Below are positions 57,656 to 64,000 of a DNA stretch of 64,000 nt, one piece after another (position 1 is the stretch's first letter; every line of letters begins with the position of its first letter). The position numbers were made by a program, and so were the translations under genes. The stretch spans positions 149,848 to 213,847 of the forward strand of contig DLGF01000020.1 in the NCBI GenBank assembly GCA_002482545.1, in the 5' to 3' direction. The notes under the pieces were generated by a model. The model searched no databases and had not been told where the DNA came from. It saw nothing but the letters and a program-made list of their open reading frames with translations. Source of the DNA: Sporomusaceae bacterium UBA7701 (lineage in GTDB: Bacteria; Bacillota; Negativicutes; Sporomusales; UBA7701).

Positions 57656-58036
57656 TTGGCGAATTACCTGTCGGTAAGCCCTCCGCGGGAGTTCAATGTA
57701 GGAGTGATGGATTTGTACAGCTTTCCGCTCGAACCGGAAGAACAGATTTTAAAGAAGGGAATGGCCAGTCTGCACCAGGAGGGCGGAGCCTGGACCGGCG
57801 CTTTTTATTTAACGACCGACCGCTTGGTCTTCGTTGGTTATATGATGGATATTTCCAGGAAATATTTGGAAGAAGTTCCGTTGGCTCATATCGAGAACAT
57901 AAAAGGAGGAAAAACCTTTTATCTATTTCCCAATGTGCTCCAGATAACAACCATCCGGGGGCGAACCGTCGAGATTATTGTCGAAGGGCGCGACGAATGG
58001 CTGAAAGCCATTCAGGACGTTCTGGACGCCGAATGA
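57656..58036 (+). CDS. PH/GRAM-like domain protein
   Basis: 126 residues. LKKGMASLHQEGGAWTGAFYLTTDRLVFVGY followed by VPLAHIENIKGGKTFYLFPNVLQITTIRGRTVEIIVEGRDEWLKAI is the seven-strand plus helix pattern of GRAM/bacterial PH domains. A TTG at 57656 behind AGGAGG is taken as the start; ATG 57707 is an alternative giving about 109 residues. Such domains often bind lipids or oligomerise. Not tied to a pathway by its neighbours. Confidence 0.65.
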   Translation: MANYLSVSPPREFNVGVMDLYSFPLEPEEQILKKGMASLHQEGGAWTGAFYLTTDRLVFVGYMMDISRKYLEEVPLAHIENIKGGKTFYLFPNVLQITTIRGRTVEIIVEGRDEWLKAIQDVLDAE

Positions 58037-58148
58037 CAGACCAGACCGAATGGCAGCCTTTGGCTGCTGTTCTTTATTTTTCCGAAACTCCCGTGCGCCG
58101 TATGTGATGAAATGCTGGCACATATAATATCAGCGAAGGGAGTTGAGG

Positions 58149-59075
58149 GTGTTGAAAATACTTTCCCTTGGCTTGAGCGGCGCACCGGACGAAATTAGGA
58201 GCAAGCTGACTCACGATTGCCACCTGTTGGTCCAGGAAGGATTCCGCATCGCCATTGACGAGACCAACAAAGGTCGCTATACCTTCTTCGGGTGCAATAT
58301 CGCCGAAGGCGAATTGTCTTTTCGGAATTATGAGCGCGTCAAAAACATGTTGAAAAATTGTATTGCCCAAACCCTGGCGGATGTTATCGTGAGCCGGGAA
58401 GAGCCAGCTCTCCTCCGGCGGATTGTCGACCATAACTATCACTATTTGGGCGAACAGGAACGGACTAGGGTCTTGGAAGCGGCCCGCTCCATGCTGGAGT
58501 CCGGCGGGGAAATGACCTGCGGCGATTTCGGCCGCCTGGCCCGGCGAAATATTATCCTGTCACGGCTGAACGAATATCTGGACACCCACCACGAACTGGT
58601 GCTGGACGGCTTTGTTGCTTTCCGGCTGAAGGATTACCGCGAAAGGCTGGGAGAAGTCGTCGATAAGGCAGTCGACCGCTATATGATGGATATGGAATAT
58701 CAGGAATTTATCCGGGTGCTGCGCTATTTTGTCGACGTGCAGGAGGCCCAGGTGGAAGAGGTCCATGTCATTATCGGCGACGGCGAAACCTTTAAGATTC
58801 GCGACGCCAAGGGCAAGGTGATCAGCAACCACTACCTGGAGAGCTTTATGCTGCGGAGCACGGAAGACATCAACTATGAGGATTTGCTGATCAGCGCCCT
58901 CATTACCATTGCCCCGCGAAACGTTATGCTGCACATCTCCGGAACCCCGCAGGAACAAGGAGTCGTTCAAACCATTCAGCATGTCTTTGAAGGACGGGTG
59001 ATGACCTGCGACGGGTGCGAAATCTGCGAGAACGAGCCGTCGGCGGCAATCGTGCCGGAAACGGAAAAAAAATAG
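58149..59075 (+). CDS. YtxC-like sporulation protein
   Basis: About 308 residues; GTG 58149 is chosen because GGGAG lies 6-7 nt upstream (TTG 58143 and TTG 58152 are alternatives). The sequence is a mixed alpha/beta protein with RLARRNIILSRLNEYLDTHHELVLDGFVAFRLKDYRERL and EYQEFIRVLRYFVDVQEAQVEEVHVII, which fits the YtxC family, and ends with a CDGCEIC cysteine triplet. In Bacillus ytxC also precedes thrS, so gene order is conserved. Function unknown beyond a presumed sporulation link. Confidence 0.82.
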   Translation: MLKILSLGLSGAPDEIRSKLTHDCHLLVQEGFRIAIDETNKGRYTFFGCNIAEGELSFRNYERVKNMLKNCIAQTLADVIVSREEPALLRRIVDHNYHYLGEQERTRVLEAARSMLESGGEMTCGDFGRLARRNIILSRLNEYLDTHHELVLDGFVAFRLKDYRERLGEVVDKAVDRYMMDMEYQEFIRVLRYFVDVQEAQVEEVHVIIGDGETFKIRDAKGKVISNHYLESFMLRSTEDINYEDLLISALITIAPRNVMLHISGTPQEQGVVQTIQHVFEGRVMTCDGCEICENEPSAAIVPETEKK

Positions 59076-59094
59076 AAAGATCGCGGCCGGATCA

Positions 59095-59123
59095 TTGACA
59101 ATTGCCGCGCGGAGGGATATAAT
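59095..59123 (+). promoter_or_regulatory. Consensus sigmaA promoter of the thrS leader
   Basis: TTGACA (59095-59100), 17 bp, TATAAT (59118-59123): perfect hexamers and spacing, just before the T-box leader. Confidence 0.88.
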
Positions 59124-59130
59124 AGCATTC

Positions 59131-59396
59131 AAATAATCATTCACTTAACAGTAATGCGGAGGATATGACCGCGCAGGATAGGCATTCAGAGAAAAGGCGC
59201 CATAGGCTGTAAGCGCTTTTACGCAAACCCGGCGCTCTGGGTTACCGCCTCCAAACTGCTTGGCTGAACACTGAAAGTAAGCCGAGCCGGGAATTCCCGT
59301 TACAGAAATTGAGCCGGGCATTTAGCCAATTTGGGTGGAACCGCGGGTGAATACTCCCGTCCCTTTTGAGGGACGGGTTTTTATTTTCCCCGTGCT
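59131..59396 (+). promoter_or_regulatory. T-box leader of thrS (tRNA-Thr sensing)
   Basis: The T-box sequence GGGTGGAACCGCGG lies at 59333-59346, overlapping the antiterminator. The competing terminator CCCGTCCC / GGGACGGG (59356-59363, 59370-59377) ends in a T run. Upstream is a long stem I region; an ACC triplet at 59244-59246 is a candidate specifier for threonine. T-box RNAs read uncharged tRNA and allow read-through into the synthetase gene when threonine is short. Confidence 0.9.
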
Positions 59397-59420
59397 AAAA
59401 AATACTGGAGGGGATTGAAC

Positions 59421-61334
59421 ATGAGTAAAGTATGTATTACGCTGAAAGACGGTTCGGTTCGGGAAGTGGACAGCGGAACGACGTTCGCAGCGCTTGCAGA
59501 ATCCATCAGCCGCGGTCTCGCCAAGAACGCGCTGGTTGCCAAACTGGACGGCAAGACGGTTGATCTGGCGCATAAAGTGGAAGATAGCGGCAAGGTCGAG
59601 TTCCTCACTTTTGAGAATCAGGAGGGGAAGGACGCGCTCCGGCACAGCGCCTCCCATATTTTGGCCCAGGCGGTTAAACGGCTGTATGGCGACGTCAAGT
59701 TCGGCATCGGTCCGGCGATCGCCAATGGCTACTATTACGACATCGACACCCCGCACACGTTCGTGCCGGAGGACCTGGCGAAGATCCAGGCCGAGATGGA
59801 GAAAATCGTCAAGGAAGATTGGCCGATCGAGCGGCTGGAAGTCAGCCGGGCCGAGGCGCTCAAGCTGTTCGGCGACCAAGGCGAGATCTATAAGCAGGAA
59901 CTCATTCGCGACCTGCCGGAAGATGTCACGATTTCACTGTATAAACAAGGCGAATTCGTCGATCTCTGCGCCGGCCCGCACGTTCCTTCCACCGGACGGG
60001 TCAAGGCCATCAAGCTGCAAAGCGTCGCCGGGGCCTACTGGCGCGGCGACCAGAAAAATAAAATGCTGCAGCGGATTTATGGAACAGCCTTTGAAAAAAA
60101 GGCGGACATGGATGCCTATCTCACGATGCTGGAGGAGGCCGCCAAGCGGGATCACCGGAAACTGGGCCGCGAATTGGATCTCTTCAGCATCCAGGACGAA
60201 GGCCCCGGCTTTCCGTTCTTCCATCCGAAAGGAATGGTTATCCGCAACGAGTTGGAGAGCTTCTGGCGCAAACTGCATGTCAAGTATGGCTATCAGGAAA
60301 TTAAAACCCCGATTATCCTGCATCAGAAATTGTGGCAGCAGTCCGGCCACTGGGACCACTACCGCGAAAATATGTATTTCACCACCATCGACGACGAGGG
60401 CTATGCCGTAAAGCCTATGAACTGCCCGGGCGGCATCCTGATCTACAAAAGCACGCATCACAGCTACCGGGAACTTCCTCTCCGCACTTGCGAAATGGGT
60501 CTGGTGCATCGCCACGAGCTGTCGGGAGCGCTGCACGGCCTGATGCGGGTCCGGGCGTTTACCCAGGACGACGCCCATATCTTCATGCTGCCGTCCCAGA
60601 TCAAGCAGGAAATCAAAGGGGTTATCGACCTGTTCAACGCGATTTACAGCACCTTTGGCATGAGCTATCGTGTCGAGCTCAGCACCAAACCGGAAAAGGC
60701 CGTGGGCTCGGACGAAATATGGGAAGTGGCGACCAATGCCCTGCGCGAAGCGCTGGAAGAGTATGGGATGCCCTATAAGGTCAACGAAGGCGACGGCGCG
60801 TTCTATGGTCCGAAGATCGATTTCCACCTCCAGGACTCGATCGGCCGGACCTGGCAGTGCGGCACCATCCAGCTGGATATGCAGATGCCGGAGCTGTTCG
60901 ATCTGACCTATATCGGCGAAGACGGGCAAAAACACCGCCCGGTCATGATTCACCGGACTTGTTACGGCAGCATCGAACGGTTCATCGGCATTCTCATCGA
61001 AAACTTCGCCGGCGCCTTTCCGGCCTGGCTGGCTCCGGTCCAGGCGAAGCTCCTGCCGATTACCGACCGCCAGATCGAATATGCCCGCAGCCTGGCTGGC
61101 CGGATGAAGGAGCAGGGAATCCGGGTGGAAGTGGATGACCGCAATGAAAAAATCGGCTATAAAATCCGGGAGGGACAACTGGAAAAGGTGCCGTATCTTC
61201 TGGTAATCGGCGAAAAAGAAGTCGAAGCCGGAGCAGTCGCCGTCCGTCAGCGCAGCAAAGGAGACCTGGGGGCGATGCCTGTCGACAAGTTTATTTCCGA
61301 GCTGGCGGCGGAAACCAAGGCAACCAAAGCCTAA
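59421..61334 (+). CDS. thrS: Threonyl-tRNA synthetase
   Basis: 637 residues from ATG 59421 (GGAGGGG upstream). N-terminal TGS domain (KVCITLKDGSVREVDSGTTFAAL), editing domain with LRHSASHILAQAVKRLYG (HxxxH) and EFVDLCAGPHVPSTG, the class II catalytic core with NCPGGILIYKSTHHSYRELPLR, MRVRAFTQDDAHIF and HRTCYGSIERFIGILIENF, and a C-terminal anticodon-binding domain (VQAKLLPITDRQIEYARSL). Complete and ordinary in length. Confidence 0.97.
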   Translation: MSKVCITLKDGSVREVDSGTTFAALAESISRGLAKNALVAKLDGKTVDLAHKVEDSGKVEFLTFENQEGKDALRHSASHILAQAVKRLYGDVKFGIGPAIANGYYYDIDTPHTFVPEDLAKIQAEMEKIVKEDWPIERLEVSRAEALKLFGDQGEIYKQELIRDLPEDVTISLYKQGEFVDLCAGPHVPSTGRVKAIKLQSVAGAYWRGDQKNKMLQRIYGTAFEKKADMDAYLTMLEEAAKRDHRKLGRELDLFSIQDEGPGFPFFHPKGMVIRNELESFWRKLHVKYGYQEIKTPIILHQKLWQQSGHWDHYRENMYFTTIDDEGYAVKPMNCPGGILIYKSTHHSYRELPLRTCEMGLVHRHELSGALHGLMRVRAFTQDDAHIFMLPSQIKQEIKGVIDLFNAIYSTFGMSYRVELSTKPEKAVGSDEIWEVATNALREALEEYGMPYKVNEGDGAFYGPKIDFHLQDSIGRTWQCGTIQLDMQMPELFDLTYIGEDGQKHRPVMIHRTCYGSIERFIGILIENFAGAFPAWLAPVQAKLLPITDRQIEYARSLAGRMKEQGIRVEVDDRNEKIGYKIREGQLEKVPYLLVIGEKEVEAGAVAVRQRSKGDLGAMPVDKFISELAAETKATKA

Positions 61335-61383
61335 GCCGGCGAGGCGCTCCGGTTTTTCCAAGCGGCCGGCGGTGAAGTAATGC

Positions 61384-61412
61384 TTGACTTCTCTGCCATT
61401 AGATGCTACTAT
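61384..61412 (+). promoter_or_regulatory. SigmaA promoter of the infC operon
   Basis: TTGACT (61384-61389), 17 bp, TACTAT (61407-61412), after the thrS stop and before the attenuator leader. Confidence 0.65.
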
Positions 61413-61439
61413 TACCTAGTAAATATAATATTTTTACAA

Positions 61440-61552
61440 AGTAGAAGCCATCCGCTTCTCACCCCACAACGCCTTGAGCAGTTCGTGAGGTCGAAGAATT
61501 GAGCAATGACATGTCATTGAGCGGGTGGTGTATGCCATCCGCTTTTTTATTT
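61440..61552 (+). promoter_or_regulatory. infC-rpmI-rplT leader with attenuator-like architecture
   Basis: GCGGGTGG (61521-61528) pairs with CCATCCGC (61535-61542) to give a hairpin followed by TTTTTTATTTT, a terminator. The same 11-mer GCCATCCGCTT occurs upstream at 61447-61457, so it can capture GCGGGTGG instead and prevent the terminator. In Bacillus this operon is known to be controlled by L20 through its leader; the same logic is inferred here. Confidence 0.7.
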
Positions 61553-61582
61553 TGCTTCATAATTAATAGGAGGTGTGCCGCA

Positions 61583-62116
61583 ATTAGCAAAGAGAATCTA
61601 CGGATCAACGAGGAAATCCGCGCCAGAGAAGTCAGGCTCCTCAGCCCGGCCAACGAGCAACTGGGCATCGTGCCGTTGAGAGAAGCGTTTCGTCTTGCCG
61701 CGGAAGCGCAGCTTGACCTGGTGGAAGTCGCGCCGCTTGCCAAACCGCCGGTTTGCCGGATTATGGACTATGGCAAGTATAAGTACGAGCAACAGAAGCG
61801 GGACAAGGAAGCCAGAAAAAAACAGAAGGTCATTACGATCAAAGAGGTTAAGGTCCGTCCTAATATCGAAGATCATGACTTTAACGTCAAGCTGAAGAAT
61901 GCCCAGCGTTTTTTGGAGGAAGGCGACAAAGTCAAAGCCACCGTTATGTTCCGGGGCCGTGAATTGTCGCATCCCGAATTAGGCAGGCAAGTACTCGTCC
62001 GGATGGCTGCTGAGCTGAAAGAAATCGCCAACGTCGAGCGGGATGCCAAGCTCGAAGGGAAAAATATGATTATGATTCTGGCAGCTAAACAACAACCACA
62101 ACAACCACAACACTAA
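61583..62116 (+). CDS. infC: Translation initiation factor IF-3 (non-canonical ATT start)
   Basis: 177 residues: ISKENLRINEEIRAREVRLLSPANEQLGIVPLREAFRLAAEAQLDLVEVAPLAKPPVCRIMDYGKYKYEQQKR, then VKVRPNIEDHDFNVKLKNAQRFLEEGDKVKATVMFRGRE, matching IF-3 N- and C-domains. Downstream of AGGAGG (61568-61573) the first in-frame codon fit to start is ATT at 61583; there is no in-frame ATG, GTG or TTG between. An AUU start is the classic basis of IF-3 self-control. An upstream in-frame ATG at 61499 would lie inside the terminator leader. Confidence 0.93.
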   Translation: MSKENLRINEEIRAREVRLLSPANEQLGIVPLREAFRLAAEAQLDLVEVAPLAKPPVCRIMDYGKYKYEQQKRDKEARKKQKVITIKEVKVRPNIEDHDFNVKLKNAQRFLEEGDKVKATVMFRGRELSHPELGRQVLVRMAAELKEIANVERDAKLEGKNMIMILAAKQQPQQPQH

Positions 62117-62130
62117 AAGGAGGACCCACC

Positions 62131-62328
62131 ATGCCGAAAATTAAAACCCGCCGCGCCGCCGCAAAACGGTTTAAAGTTACTGGCAGCGGTCAATTCAAAC
62201 GCGCCAAGGCCTATAAAAGCCATATCCTTGAAAAAAAATCCCCGGCCCGCAAACGCAATTTGCGCAAAGCCGGACTGATCAGCAAATCCGACCATGAGCG
62301 CGTTTCCAAAATGCTTCCTTACGCCTAG
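62131..62328 (+). CDS. rpmI: Ribosomal protein bL35
   Basis: 65 residues: PKIKTRRAAAKRFKVTGSGQFKRAKAYKSHILEKKSPARKRNLRK, the standard basic L35 sequence. AAAGGAGG precedes the ATG at 62131; between infC and rplT, the conserved order. Confidence 0.97.
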   Translation: MPKIKTRRAAAKRFKVTGSGQFKRAKAYKSHILEKKSPARKRNLRKAGLISKSDHERVSKMLPYA

Positions 62329-62442
62329 ACTGTTGTTGATATAAACGCAACACGGAGCTAAAGTCAGCCCTAAAACCGGTACTGCGGTTCAGCGCATGGG
62401 CCGTGACGGTTAATTCCTATTTATTGAATGGAGGTTATTAAC

Positions 62443-62799
62443 ATGCCGAGAGTAAAAAAAGGCGTGACTGCACATAGACGGCACAAAAAAATCCTGAAGA
62501 TGGCCAAAGGTTATAGAGGTTCTAAGAGCAAGCTTTTCAAAAAGGCCAATGAAACAGTAATGAAAGCCCTCTATTACGCTCGCCGGGACCGCCGGGCCAA
62601 GAAGGGCGAGTTCCGTCGCCTCTGGATCGCCCGGATTAACGCTGCGGCCCGCATCAACGGCATTTCGTACAGCCAGTTGATTAACGGCCTGAAAAAGGCC
62701 GGAGTTGAAGTCAACCGTAAAATGCTGGCCGATATCGCCGTCAATGACAGCGGCGCGTTCACCAAACTGGTCGACGCCGCACGAGCAGCCAACCAATAG
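62443..62799 (+). CDS. rplT: Ribosomal protein bL20
   Basis: 118 residues from ATG 62443 (TGGAGG upstream): PRVKKGVTAHRRHKKILKMAKGYRGSKSKLFKKANETVMKALYYARRDRRAKKGEFRRLWIARINAA and the globular C-terminal domain. An early assembler on 23S rRNA and, in Bacillus, a repressor of its own operon. The 114-nt gap after rpmI could hold a second L20 site. Confidence 0.97.
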   Translation: MPRVKKGVTAHRRHKKILKMAKGYRGSKSKLFKKANETVMKALYYARRDRRAKKGEFRRLWIARINAAARINGISYSQLINGLKKAGVEVNRKMLADIAVNDSGAFTKLVDAARAANQ

Positions 62800-62806
62800 C
62801 AAGGAG

Positions 62807-62833
62807 ACCGGACAGGTTTGTCCGGTTTTTTAT
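62807..62833 (+). terminator. Terminator of the infC-rpmI-rplT operon
   Basis: ACCGGACA (62807-62814) pairs with TGTCCGGT (62819-62826), then a T-rich run. Confidence 0.88.
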
Positions 62834-63084
62834 TTTGCTTCCTAAATATAATTAAAAGCGTTCAAAAGGATGGGCTTGGCCACATTGACGCGGCCGTTGG
62901 CGGAGAATAGATAATTTTTGTAAAATAAGTGCATAATCAGCCTTAAAATGGAGACAATCATGGTAATCTGCCAGGGCGGACCCGATAAATTTTTGCGAAG
63001 ATTCCGAAGGTTTTTCGTCAGCCGCCACGAATATCATATAATAAGAAGCTTGAGCCTAATGTAACTTAAAGGGAGGAGTTCAAC

Positions 63085-63933
63085 TTGAGCTTGGTAACTA
63101 TGCGCGAACTACTTCAGGACGCGCGGAAAAGGAAGTACGCGGTCGGAGGATTCAACGTCTTTAACTTTGAGACACTCAACGCGGTAACCGAGGTGGCTGA
63201 AGAACTAAAAACTCCCATTGTGCTTGGCATTCCCGAGCGGTTATTCAAGTTTGTCGATGTGGATACCCTGAGCGCGGCAATGGTTCGCGCCGCGCAAAAA
63301 GTAGTTGTTCCTGTGGCGCTGCACCTGGATCATGGTCGCAGCTACGAAGGGATCATGAAAGCCATTCGCTGGGGTTTTACCTCTGTTATGTTTGACGGGT
63401 CCGCTCTGCCTTTGCCCGAAAACTTAAAACGGACCAAAGAGATTACCCGCATAGCCCATTCTCTCGGTATTTCCGTCGAGGGAGAATTGGGCTATGTTGG
63501 CTGTTATGGCCCAAAATGCGACATCAACGACGAGAATATTGTCTCCGCTGATGTTGCGGCTGATTTTGTCGCCAATACCCGGGTCGATGCGCTGGCCGTT
63601 GCCTTCGGCAACAATCACGGGGCTTACCGGGGCAGCCCGAAGCTCAATCTTTCGCGGCTGAGCGAGCTGAATTCGGCGGTGAACGTCCCGCTGGTCATGC
63701 ACGGGGGATCGCGGTTCAGCCGGGACGATTATAAGAATTCCATCCAGTCCGGCATCTCCAAAATCAACATAACCACCGACATGTCGCTGGCCGCCACGGA
63801 AGGTCTCAAGGCTGAACTGGCCAAGACTCCCGCCGCCAACTACATTCATCTGATGACGGCGATGAAAAAAGGCGTAAAGGATTCGGTTCGCAAATATATG
63901 CTGGCTTTCGACTGCATCTCAAAAGCCATCTAG
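63085..63933 (+). CDS. Class II (zinc) ketose-bisphosphate aldolase
   Basis: 282 residues from TTG 63085 behind GGGAGGAG. Class II features: AVGGFNVFNFETLNAVTEVAEEL, the catalytic/zinc segment VALHLDHGRSYEGIMKA, EGELGYVG, DALAVAFGNNHGAYRG, PLVMHGGSRFSRDDY and INITTDM. Cleaves fructose- or tagatose-1,6-bisphosphate; the GatY/KbaY-like length leaves the epimer open. Single gene ending in a hairpin. Confidence 0.9.
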   Translation: MSLVTMRELLQDARKRKYAVGGFNVFNFETLNAVTEVAEELKTPIVLGIPERLFKFVDVDTLSAAMVRAAQKVVVPVALHLDHGRSYEGIMKAIRWGFTSVMFDGSALPLPENLKRTKEITRIAHSLGISVEGELGYVGCYGPKCDINDENIVSADVAADFVANTRVDALAVAFGNNHGAYRGSPKLNLSRLSELNSAVNVPLVMHGGSRFSRDDYKNSIQSGISKINITTDMSLAATEGLKAELAKTPAANYIHLMTAMKKGVKDSVRKYMLAFDCISKAI

Positions 63934-63943
63934 ACGGTCTGTC

Positions 63944-63980
63944 AGGCTGACGGGAAAGGCCGCACCTTTCCCGTCAGCCT
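63944..63980 (+). terminator. Hairpin after the aldolase gene
   Basis: AGGCTGACGGGAAAGG (63944-63959) pairs exactly with CCTTTCCCGTCAGCCT (63965-63980). The following bases (ATAATAGC) are only partly T-rich. Confidence 0.65.
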
Positions 63981-64000
63981 ATAATAGCTCAGCCACCCGC

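Noticed and set aside
62876..62895. TTGGCCACATTGACGC as a sigma54 promoter before the aldolase
   Set aside because: The -12 element is poor and the start codon lies nearly 200 bp away.
1..64000. CRISPR arrays, insertion sequences, prophage or rRNA genes
   Set aside because: No regularly spaced repeats, transposase, integrase, phage structural genes or rRNA stretches were recognised anywhere in the window.

Overview
The window reads as chromosome of an endospore-forming anaerobe of the Negativicutes (Sporomusaceae-like). This is inferred from a GC-rich genome carrying Spo0E-like and YtxC-like sporulation genes, the thrS-infC-rpmI-rplT block, a c-di-AMP riboswitch and a T-box leader, anaerobic B12-dependent and CoA-based catabolism, and many sigma54-dependent genes. 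The species cannot be fixed from sequence reading alone.

Region 1 (1-16.1 kb) is a complete-looking 1,2-propanediol (vicinal diol) utilisation microcompartment operon. A two-component pair (the tail of a probable sensor kinase, then an AraC-type response regulator) precedes pduU-V-A-B-C-D-E-G-H-K-J-L-flavoprotein-N-O-P-S-T. The operon encodes shell proteins (U, A, B, K, J, N, T), B12-dependent diol dehydratase (CDE), its reactivase (GH), B12 recycling enzymes (O, S), CoA-acylating aldehyde dehydrogenase (P) and phosphotransacylase (L). pduQ, pduW and pduF are not present here. Double hairpins end the operon.

Region 2 (16.1-23.9 kb) looks like a 3-hydroxybutyrate/acetoacetate module. A GntP-family permease is divergent from a CoA-transferase, thiolase and SDR operon. 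Both sides have sigma54 (-24/-12) promoters around a TGTCTA repeat cluster, and a CBS-PAS-PAS-AAA+ sigma54 activator follows. Region 3 (24-36 kb) holds unknown membrane proteins, a secreted MORN-repeat protein, a RocR-like sigma54 activator and a divergent pair (cyclic-2,3-diphosphoglycerate-synthetase-like P-loop protein and RocB-like peptidase). That pair has two facing sigma54 promoters and a 19-bp palindrome that recurs upstream of the activator gene.

Region 4 (36-49 kb) is nitrogen and cell-envelope housekeeping. It contains a long-form glutamine synthetase behind a roughly 370-nt structured leader with a consensus sigmaA promoter, an Lrp regulator, a rubrerythrin-like protein, small zinc-ribbon and membrane proteins, an M20 amidohydrolase, two 3D-domain wall proteins (one under a c-di-AMP riboswitch), an L,D-transpeptidase, AlaX, a thioesterase and an acyl-CoA dehydrogenase. 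A tRNA-Val(GAC) is followed by an AT-rich acyltransferase that looks acquired.

Region 5 (50.5-55.7 kb, minus strand) is a sigma54 regulon: an MFS transporter and two tandem isocitrate-lyase-superfamily enzymes, with a PrpR_N-PAS-AAA+ activator upstream. Region 6 (56-64 kb) has several small genes, a Spo0E-like gene with a canonical sigma54 promoter, a PH/GRAM-like protein, ytxC, T-box-controlled thrS, infC (probable ATT start behind an attenuator-like leader), rpmI, rplT and a class II aldolase. Overall the window holds three sigma54 activators and six sigma54-type promoters, so much of its catabolism appears to be wired through RpoN.
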